DNA of 16,058 nucleotides from an uncultured Anaerolineaceae bacterium (lineage in GTDB: Bacteria > Chloroflexota > Anaerolineae > Promineifilales > Promineifilaceae): NCBI GenBank assembly GCA_937967805.1, contig CALBTC010000214.1, positions 1 through 16,058 of the forward strand. Reading direction: 5' to 3'. The notes beneath the pieces were generated by a model. It searched no databases, had not been told where the DNA came from, and was given only the letters and a program-made list of their open reading frames with translations. Below are positions 8,227-13,407 of this stretch, piece by piece. Position 1 is the first letter of the stretch. Each line of letters begins with the position of its first letter. A program made the translations under genes and the position numbers.

Positions 8227-8868
8227 CTAATCGGGGGATGAGAGCAGCCCAAACGCAGAAGCACGCGCCACGGCTTCCGCACGATTGGTTGCTTCTAGTT
8301 TTTTGAGTAGGTTTCTGACGTGGGTTCTGACGGTATTTCTGGAAATTGTCAGCGTCTCGGCAATTTCAGCGGTTGTTGCACCTCGCGCCAATTCTAACAG
8401 CACCTCATGTTCGCGGGAACTGAGCTGGACGGATTGCTGTTGTCCATTTGCAGCGGCTTTCATTACACGCCCCGTTACATCTGGTGACAAAACATTTTTG
8501 CCGAATGCAACCTGGCGTATGGCCCAGCACAATTCCTCTGGTTCTGTACTTTTTAACAAATAACCATCGGCTCCCGCAGCCAATGCCGCCAGCAAATCGT
8601 CGTCTTCATTGGAAACAGTGAGCATGATGATACGGGTTGAAAGCTCTTTTTTTAAGGTGCTTACGGCTTCTACGCCGGTATGACGGGGCATATGAATATC
8701 CATCAAGATGATGTCTGGAAGATAATGGCGCGTTAATTCAATGGCATCCTGTCCATTGGCTGCCTCACCCACAATGATGAAATCTGGCTGCTCTGTCAAA
8801 ATACCGGCCAATCCTCGACGAAACAAAGTGTGATCATCAACGAGTAGGATTCTAATAGGCTCTTTCAT
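8227..8868 (-). CDS. NarL/FixJ-family two-component response regulator
   Basis: A full-length 213-residue regulator. The receiver domain (about 5-120) has the acidic pair Asp11-Asp12, phospho-acceptor Asp57 in DIILMDIHMP, Thr84 and Lys106 (GYLLKS). The LuxR-type helix-turn-helix (about 149-205) has LSSREHEVLLELARG and AEIAETLTISRNTVRTHV. All phosphorylation residues are intact. Its ATG at 8868 lies inside the end of the histidine kinase frame, a 17-nt overlap typical of a translationally coupled kinase-regulator pair. It probably controls the neighbouring biosynthetic operon, an inference from position. Because the partner kinase has lost the frame of its ATPase domain, its phosphorylation may be altered, or may come from another kinase or acetyl phosphate. 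Confidence 0.95.
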   Translation of the reverse strand: MKEPIRILLVDDHTLFRRGLAGILTEQPDFIIVGEAANGQDAIELTRHYLPDIILMDIHMPRHTGVEAVSTLKKELSTRIIMLTVSNEDDDLLAALAAGADGYLLKSTEPEELCWAIRQVAFGKNVLSPDVTGRVMKAAANGQQQSVQLSSREHEVLLELARGATTAEIAETLTISRNTVRTHVRNLLKKLEATNRAEAVARASAFGLLSSPD

Positions 8869-9127
8869 GTTCTGCCCCTACGGCCGTTTCCAGATACGGA
8901 ATTGTTAAGACAACTTCGGTCCCTTCATCGGGATAACTGACAACTTGAAGCATGGCATCAAGTAACTCAGCACGTTCTGCCATAATTCGGAGCCCATGTT
9001 GGGCAAAAGGATGCATATCATTTTGGTCAAATCCACAACCGTTATCACGAATTTTAAGCGTTAAGTGGCTTTCGTTGATGTTCCATTCTAACCAAACATG
9101 CGTCGCATCTGCGTGTCTACGAATATT
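8852..9127 (-). pseudogene. Detached HATPase_c domain of the sensor histidine kinase
   Basis: This frame encodes 91 residues with no start codon of its own, beginning NIRRHADATHVWLEW. It has the G1 box IRDNGCGFDQ and the G2 box QHGLRIMAERAELL of NarL-partner kinases. It is shifted relative to the upstream frame that ends at 9129. Compared with the usual LPPEVQAELYRIAQEALNN-type join, about ten codons are missing and four bases remain, consistent with a 26-nt deletion in the N-box region. It ends in TAG at 8852, 17 nt inside the response regulator, which is the normal end of such a kinase. Either the kinase is a real loss-of-function allele or this is a sequencing or assembly error. Confidence 0.85.
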
Positions 9128-9128
9128 G

Positions 9129-10694
9129 CTATTGAGCCTGTACTTCTGGGGGTAGATGAACGTCTGGGAATAAAGTGGTGTTAACTAGAATGCCACTGAA
9201 TGACTCGAATTTCGAGACGACATCATCCACCCAACTCTGAACATCACAATCAATTCCATTTAAGCGCAGGCCGTCGATTGCCTCGCGTGTATCCGTATAG
9301 GCGCAGTCAAGTAACTGTCGTACATCTATCAACGCCTCTAAAGTACGCTGTGTCTCTCCCCGTTGCAGCCAATCAGCAATTTGGGCCGAACGCAGTTTCA
9401 AATACCCTAATGTTTGCGCCAGTCCATCATGGATATCGCGCGCTAACCGCCCTCGTTCGGCTAACATGACTTGATATTCTCTTCGTAAATGAATTTGATC
9501 ATTTTGTGCCAGTTGTGCAGCTTGGGCAGCAATGATGGCCACTGTGCGCACATGATAATCTGTAAAAACGCCCGCATGTGAGGCCCACAAAACAAGCATA
9601 CCGAATGGGCATCCATGCACCTGCATTGGCGCTGCCAGGACAGAGCGTACACCACTTCTTTTCTTTTGTTTGAAGTGATAAATAATTACGGGGGTTTCAG
9701 TTTGCCACACTTTGCTGACTTTGAATGTGACTAAATCCAGATCGGCACCTAATGATTGTCCAGCCTGGGCCTGTATGCAGATTTCTTTTTTTTCTTTATC
9801 GGCCACATATAAAACACCGCCAGTCACCTCAAACGCATTGACGGCATCTTCCAATATCTGACGCAGATTTGCGTGGTCAGATGTGTCTTGATGCAGTTGC
9901 TCCAGGTCATGCAAGATTGCCAGATCACGCCGAAGGCAATAACTCTCTAACGCAAGCGCCATTTCTCCAGCCATTGTATCCAGTAATTTTCTTTCATCTG
10001 GCGTTGGGCTTTGCGAATCGGCCAGATAGATGTTAAGGATTGCATAAAGACGGCCGTTACACTTCAATTCAAGGCAATGTATCTTCTGTACGTCCATTAA
10101 TCCAGTCGCAGAAACAAAGAGCGGGCATGGGGCAGTAGCTGTGGCTGAATGTGCTGTGCAGTTTGCGCACTGTTGACGAACCTGTTGTTCAGTCAAATGG
10201 GCAGACCAGGTTTCAAATACAACTGGCGGTAAATCACCCAAAAACAGAGGGGGGAGTGGGTGTTGTTGCTGATCAAAACAAATCAATGAACTGCCAAGCG
10301 CAGGGATAACGTCTAAAGGCAGTTCTAGCAGAACCTTTAGCAGTGATTGCTCATCGTGGGCGGCGGCTAAACGGCCGTTAGACTGTGATAACGTTGTCAG
10401 TTGATTATTAACTTCCTGCAAAGTCGTTTGCGAATCAATATAATTTCGTTCTGATTCCGATGCTTGACGCACACTTTGACGCAGTAACGTTAACCCGCGC
10501 CAGAGTAAAACAGGAACGGAAATACCATAAAACAAGACTTGTGTTGCAAAATGCTCAGATCGTGTCAGATTAACTAGCCAAACATGTTCTACGATTTGTT
10601 GTAGCATGATAACTAGAATTATCAACCCGATGAATTGCCATCGCGAACGGCTTGCATAGTGAGCTAGCTTTGAGGATGCAGTTTCATTCACCAA
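9129..10694 (-). CDS. Sensor histidine kinase, truncated by frameshift (membrane, GAF-like sensor and HisKA_3 parts)
   Basis: The frame gives 521 residues from a TTG at 10694, with AGGAG 9 nt upstream; a GTG one codon later is the alternative. Two membrane segments lie at about 19-40 and 48-68, then a coiled-coil-like stretch, and two GAF-like regions (about 105-255 and 260-400). The first holds Cys176-x2-Cys179-x10-Cys190. The HisKA_3 dimerisation/phosphoacceptor segment has His422 in RLARDIHDGLAQTLG. The frame stops right after LPPEVQAQ, where the N-box helix should begin, and the ATPase domain continues in another frame down to 8852. As written, the protein could dimerise and carry the phospho-acceptor His but could not bind ATP. 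The intact gene would have formed a two-gene operon with the response regulator. Confidence 0.88.
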   Translation of the reverse strand: MVNETASSKLAHYASRSRWQFIGLIILVIMLQQIVEHVWLVNLTRSEHFATQVLFYGISVPVLLWRGLTLLRQSVRQASESERNYIDSQTTLQEVNNQLTTLSQSNGRLAAAHDEQSLLKVLLELPLDVIPALGSSLICFDQQQHPLPPLFLGDLPPVVFETWSAHLTEQQVRQQCANCTAHSATATAPCPLFVSATGLMDVQKIHCLELKCNGRLYAILNIYLADSQSPTPDERKLLDTMAGEMALALESYCLRRDLAILHDLEQLHQDTSDHANLRQILEDAVNAFEVTGGVLYVADKEKKEICIQAQAGQSLGADLDLVTFKVSKVWQTETPVIIYHFKQKKRSGVRSVLAAPMQVHGCPFGMLVLWASHAGVFTDYHVRTVAIIAAQAAQLAQNDQIHLRREYQVMLAERGRLARDIHDGLAQTLGYLKLRSAQIADWLQRGETQRTLEALIDVRQLLDCAYTDTREAIDGLRLNGIDCDVQSWVDDVVSKFESFSGILVNTTLFPDVHLPPEVQAQ

Positions 10695-10775
10695 AAATTT
10701 TAACTCCTCATTAAGCCAAACAAGCTAAAAATGAAATTCTGTATTTTGATGAAATCGGCAAAATAAGTTTGGCTC

Positions 10776-10814
10776 AGTATAAAACACTATAACCCTTGGC
10801 AACGGACACTGTCC
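10776..10814 (-). promoter_or_regulatory. Candidate promoter of the histidine kinase operon with upstream palindrome
   Basis: On the minus strand TATACT (10776-10781) sits 16 nt from GTTGCC (10798-10803), an acceptable -10/-35 pair, giving a leader of about 75 nt. Directly upstream of the -35 lies the palindrome GGACA-C-TGTCC (10804-10814), placed where an activator or autoregulator could bind. The -35 match is weak. Confidence 0.4.
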
Positions 10815-10838
10815 AGCGCAAAGCAGCGTATGAATCAT

Positions 10839-10852
10839 AGGCCAAATAGCCT
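10839..10852. repeat. 14-bp intergenic palindrome, copy 1
   Basis: AGGCCAAATAGCCT, whose reverse complement is AGGCTATTTGGCCT. It is flanked by AT on both sides, making ATAGGC and GCCTAT arms. It lies upstream of the kinase promoter and is one of four related sites in the window. Confidence 0.6.
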
Positions 10853-10896
10853 ATTCATTTTAGGACTCCCTCCTTAGAAAGGCAGAATGCGTGAAA

Positions 10897-10924
10897 ATGA
10901 CAAAAATCACCAGTTTAATATGAT
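10897..10924 (+). promoter_or_regulatory. Candidate sigma-70-type promoter for the small membrane protein/methyltransferase unit
   Basis: ATGACA (10897-10902), a 16-nt spacer and TATGAT (10919-10924) each match five of six consensus positions. The 14-bp palindrome copy 2 begins at the next base, over the expected start site, which would suit repression. The downstream genes are on the plus strand. Confidence 0.55.
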
Positions 10925-10938
10925 GGGCTGTTTGGCCC
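10925..10938. repeat. 14-bp intergenic palindrome, copy 2
   Basis: GGGCTGTTTGGCCC, related to the other three sites. It abuts the 3' end of a candidate -10 box, so it would overlap the transcription start. Confidence 0.55.
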
Positions 10939-10956
10939 TAGAATTTAGGGTTATTC

Positions 10957-11229
10957 TTGTATATTATGAGAATAAATTCTGGGATTTTCTTGTTCGTAAT
11001 GGCTGTTGGTCTTCTGACAGGTTGGCTCTGGATTGCAGGGTATCGTCTATACGGCATAGACGATCTTATGCCACCTAATTATTTTCTTGTGAAAGATTTG
11101 ATACGAGGTCTGCTTCATGCTACAAAAAAAGGTTTCGCGCCTGTTGGCACTGGGTGTCTTTTTAATTCTGATACTAACATTCGTTTGGTGTATTGTCGAC
11201 AACATTTTGCGCAGCGCAGCAATGGCTAA
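10957..11229 (+). CDS. Possible small membrane protein, perhaps the 5' part of a frameshifted gene
   Basis: A 90-residue frame from TTG 10957 (AGGG 6 nt upstream), or from the ATG at 10966. Residues 9-28 (GIFLFVMAVGLLTGWLWIAG) form a clear membrane helix. After about residue 57 the sequence loses coding character, and it overlaps the next ORF by 113 nt, which is too much for two normal genes. Removing one A from the run of seven A at 11124-11130 would join it in frame to the downstream membrane ORF, giving one protein of about 140 residues with three or four membrane segments. I do not recognise a family. Confidence 0.35.
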   Translation: MYIMRINSGIFLFVMAVGLLTGWLWIAGYRLYGIDDLMPPNYFLVKDLIRGLLHATKKGFAPVGTGCLFNSDTNIRLVYCRQHFAQRSNG

Positions 11230-11380
11230 CGCGGGTTTTATTATGCCAGTAACGGCCGTTACCATAGTTGGTGGGATGCTGTGGTTGATTAGTCACGGTA
11301 TTCATGGTGCTGCCATCATAGCCCTCCCCGCTCTCATCTTACGGCGCACGGCAATGAGGGAAGAAGTGTATGCCTCTTGA
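11117..11380 (+). CDS. Small hydrophobic membrane protein of unknown function
   Basis: An 87-residue protein with membrane segments at about 8-27 (LLALGVFLILILTFVWCIVD) and 40-73, and a basic C-terminal stretch (LRRTAMREE). The ATG at 11117 has GAGG 8 nt upstream. It overlaps the methyltransferase start by 11 nt, so the two are probably translationally coupled. No family is recognised. It may be the 3' part of a longer membrane protein beginning near 10957 if the seven-A run carries an indel. Confidence 0.65.
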   Translation: MLQKKVSRLLALGVFLILILTFVWCIVDNILRSAAMANAGFIMPVTAVTIVGGMLWLISHGIHGAAIIALPALILRRTAMREEVYAS

Positions 11381-12029
11381 CGAACAAGAAACAGCCCGAA
11401 CGCAGGCGCGTTACCAACGAATTGCTCCGTTTTATGACGCGATGGAAATTCTGGCCGAGCGGCGTTATGCAGCGTGGCGGCCGCGACTCTGGTCGCTGGT
11501 GCAAGGGCCGAAGGTGTTGGAGGTAGGCGTAGGCACGGGCAAGAATATACCTTACTATCCGGCTGGCATGGTGGTCACTGCCATTGACCTGACGCCGGGG
11601 ATGCTAAAACGCGCCAAAGCGCGGGCGGCCGAGCTGGAGGCTGAGGTCAACTTACAGTTAGGGAATGTGCAAGACCTTGATTTCCCTGACAATTCATTCG
11701 ATGATGTCGTTGCCACTTTTGTGTTTTGCTCGGTGCCCGATCCTATTTTGGGGCTAAATGAGATTGCCCGGGTGCTGAAGTCAAACGGCCGTTTGCTGCT
11801 GTTAGAGCATGTGCGATCGGCCAATCCTGTGCTGGGTACATTGATGCATATTCTTGACCCAATCACAGTCCGGCTCATGGGGCCGCACATTAACCGCCGC
11901 ACCGTGGAAAACGTCCAGCGGAGCCACCTGCAGTTGGAAAGCGTGGAGGATATGGGTCTTGGCGGTATTTTCAAGCTAATTGTGGCTCGTATGCAAACCA
12001 CAGAAAGTAACTTGAAAACCAGAGAATGA
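11370..12029 (+). CDS. Class I SAM-dependent methyltransferase (UbiE/PmtA-like)
   Basis: A 219-residue cytoplasmic methyltransferase. Motif I is VLEVGVGTGKN (residues 49-59), followed by PYYP. The acidic residue binding the SAM ribose is Asp73 in AIDLTPGML. Post-motif I has LQLGNVQDLDFPDNSFD (about 95-111), and RLLLLEHVRS (141-150) is the later strand. The pattern LEVGVGTGxNxPYYP is shared by ubiquinone/menaquinone-type and phospholipid N-methyltransferases (PmtA group), so a lipid or quinone substrate is plausible but not proven. GGAAG just before the ATG at 11370 is the ribosome-binding site. It is coupled to the membrane ORF upstream. Nothing ties it to the assembly line on the other strand beyond proximity. 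Confidence 0.9.
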   Translation: MPLDEQETARTQARYQRIAPFYDAMEILAERRYAAWRPRLWSLVQGPKVLEVGVGTGKNIPYYPAGMVVTAIDLTPGMLKRAKARAAELEAEVNLQLGNVQDLDFPDNSFDDVVATFVFCSVPDPILGLNEIARVLKSNGRLLLLEHVRSANPVLGTLMHILDPITVRLMGPHINRRTVENVQRSHLQLESVEDMGLGGIFKLIVARMQTTESNLKTRE

Positions 12030-12045
12030 GTTCTCTGTGGTTTGC
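11993..12045 (+). terminator. Inverted repeat spanning the methyltransferase stop codon
   Basis: GCAAACCACAG (11993-12003) and CTGTGGTTTGC (12035-12045) are perfect 11-bp arms. A competing inner hairpin AGAGAA-TGAG-TTCTCT (12021-12036) carries the TGA stop in its loop. No T-run follows, so a Rho-independent terminator is not certain. Confidence 0.4.
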
Positions 12046-12049
12046 TCAA

Positions 12050-12101
12050 GCAAAAACCAATTTGCCAACATTTCTAATTCAAAAATCTTTTTGGTTTTTG
12101 C
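12050..12101. repeat. Second 11-bp inverted repeat downstream of the methyltransferase
   Basis: GCAAAAACCAA (12050-12060) and TTGGTTTTTGC (12091-12101) are perfect arms around a 30-nt AT-rich loop. It begins 5 nt after the first inverted repeat and could be a transcript end or a structured 3' element. Confidence 0.5.
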
Positions 12102-12298
12102 ATAATTCAGAAATAAAGTAGCAGTATTGAGAATTGGACTGTTTGGAATCACCTGTTGCCACTTCAAATCCCTTGTCATCACTAAAAATCTAACTGAATT
12201 TAACAGGCTGTATAGCCTATGCCTGTACACGTAGAATGACCCTTGTTATGAGCAAGAGGGGACGTTATTCTCGATTTATTTGTTCAGAAAATAAAGAG
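12102..12298. other. Non-coding leader region before the LysM/M23 gene
   Basis: AT-rich, with no supported gene. It contains the third copy of the 14-bp palindrome (12205-12218), a neighbouring ACAGGC/GCCTGT inverted pair (12203-12208, 12221-12226), and a CCCTTG/CAAG-A-GG bulged hairpin (12240-12259). TTGTCA at 12173-12178 with AATTTA at 12197-12202 is a weak promoter candidate ending just before the palindrome. Confidence 0.4.
12205..12218. repeat. 14-bp intergenic palindrome, copy 3
   Basis: AGGCTGTATAGCCT, in the leader of the LysM/M23 gene and about 120 nt before its ATG. It is the third member of the palindrome family. Confidence 0.55.
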
Positions 12299-12336
12299 GT
12301 CTGAGCATAGGCGTGCAGTCTGAGCATAGGCGTGCA
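12299..12336 (+). repeat. Exact 19-bp tandem duplication at the LysM/M23 translation start
   Basis: GTCTGAGCATAGGCGTGCA occurs at 12299-12317 and again at 12318-12336 with no mismatch and no gap. The second copy supplies the AGG that serves as ribosome-binding site 7 nt before the ATG at 12338. Each copy contains GCATAGGC, the reverse complement of GCCTATGC at 12215-12222. Confidence 0.9.
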
Positions 12337-12337
12337 A

Positions 12338-13399
12338 ATGAAAAGATTGTTTGCAAAAATACAGGCAAAGAGCGGGTATTTGATATTAATCACCGTAGCT
12401 GTTGGGGTTCTGATTTTCCAACTTCAAAATAGCATCGTATCCGATGAATTGAAGCCAAATCAAGAAGAATCAGCTATGGTGAATTTGTCAAATGATGAAA
12501 AAGGGGAAGAAGAGCCAATAGACGCGCACAAGGTGGTCATTACAGACACCACAGCATTGCCTATTCTTCAAGACAACAGCTTCTCTCCCGATCTCAATCC
12601 TCTAACTTTCAAACCATCATCTCCAACCCATGAATTCCAAATCTATCGCGTGGAACGAGGCGATACGCCAGTGGGCATTGCCGAACAATTCGGCATCAAA
12701 CCAGAAACATTGCTGGGTGGTAACCCCTTCCTCAGCGAAGTTTCCAACGCTTTGCAAACTGGTACCGAATTGATAATTTTGCCAATTGACGGCCTGATTC
12801 ATGATGTTGCCCCAGGAGATACCGTGGAGGCAATTGCCCAATGGTATGGTGTTCCCGTTGAAGATATTATCGCCTACGGCTCCAACAATTTAACCTTTCC
12901 TTACCGGCTGCTGCCGGATACACAAATTGTTGTACCTGGGGCTGTGCGGCAACTGTTTGTTTGGAACCCACCAACCATTGCCGATGTGAACAGCTCCTTT
13001 GAAGGGCGCGGTGTGCAGCCAATTATTGTTGGAACCGGCACATTTGTCTGGCCCATTACCAGCCGAAACTTCACCCAATTCTTTTGGTACGGTCATCCGG
13101 GCATAGATGTGGCCCAAGCGGAAGGTGCAGCTGTGGTGGCTTCAGATACGGGCACGGTTACCTTTGCCGGTTGGAATATCTATGGCTATGGTAATTTGAT
13201 TGTAGTAAATCATGGCAATGGCTATGAGACGTTCTACGCTCATCTAAGTGGTATCAACGTGTCGCCAGGGCAGATTGTTTATCAGGGCAACCGTATTGGT
13301 GCTGTGGGGAATACGGGTAATTCTTCGGGATCACATTTGCATTTTGAGGTACGTCTAAACGCCAATCGGGATGATCCATGTTGGTATATTGGGTGTTGA
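12338..13399 (+). CDS. Membrane-anchored LysM and M23 (LytM-type) metallopeptidase
   Basis: A 353-residue exported peptidoglycan hydrolase or division-type factor. It has a basic N-terminus and one hydrophobic anchor (about 13-30), an acidic linker, LysM 1 (about 102-149, YRVERGDTPVGIAEQFGI), LysM 2 (about 154-201, HDVAPGDTVEAIAQWYGV), and an M23 domain (about 236-343). Zinc ligands fit His253 and Asp257 in YGHPGID and His335 in HLHFE; His302 (FYAHLS) and His333 complete the active site. All are present, so it should be an active endopeptidase rather than a degenerate activator. ATG 12338 is preferred over the GTG two codons upstream, which lacks ribosome-binding spacing. It lies 8 nt before the lysyl oxidase-like lipoprotein, likely in one transcript. 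Two Cys flank WYIG at the C-terminus. Confidence 0.94.
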   Translation: MKRLFAKIQAKSGYLILITVAVGVLIFQLQNSIVSDELKPNQEESAMVNLSNDEKGEEEPIDAHKVVITDTTALPILQDNSFSPDLNPLTFKPSSPTHEFQIYRVERGDTPVGIAEQFGIKPETLLGGNPFLSEVSNALQTGTELIILPIDGLIHDVAPGDTVEAIAQWYGVPVEDIIAYGSNNLTFPYRLLPDTQIVVPGAVRQLFVWNPPTIADVNSSFEGRGVQPIIVGTGTFVWPITSRNFTQFFWYGHPGIDVAQAEGAAVVASDTGTVTFAGWNIYGYGNLIVVNHGNGYETFYAHLSGINVSPGQIVYQGNRIGAVGNTGNSSGSHLHFEVRLNANRDDPCWYIGC

Positions 13400-13407
13400 G
13401 GGAGTAA

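Larger units (their letters stand above)
10695..10956. other. Divergent intergenic region between the kinase and the plus-strand genes
   Basis: No coding sequence is supported here. The stretch is AT-rich next to the kinase. It holds a candidate minus-strand promoter (10776-10803), a GGACA-C-TGTCC palindrome (10804-10814), two copies of a 14-bp palindrome family (10839-10852 and 10925-10938), and a good candidate plus-strand promoter (10897-10924). A short ORF starting at 10887 has no family resemblance and is not supported. Confidence 0.6.

Noticed and set aside
8852..10694. Histidine kinase as a natural two-gene split
   Set aside because: The ATPase half has no ATG, GTG or TTG start or ribosome-binding site near 9127 and about ten N-box codons are missing, which fits a deletion better than a split.
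11976..12230. Minus-strand ORF of 84 residues across the methyltransferase end and the following gap
   Set aside because: Half of it lies antisense to the methyltransferase, it has no recognisable domain or good ribosome-binding site, and the region is explained by inverted repeats.
12299..12336. 19-bp direct repeat as an integration attachment site or target-site duplication
   Set aside because: The copies are adjacent with nothing between them and no integrase or transposase is nearby; a simple tandem duplication explains it.
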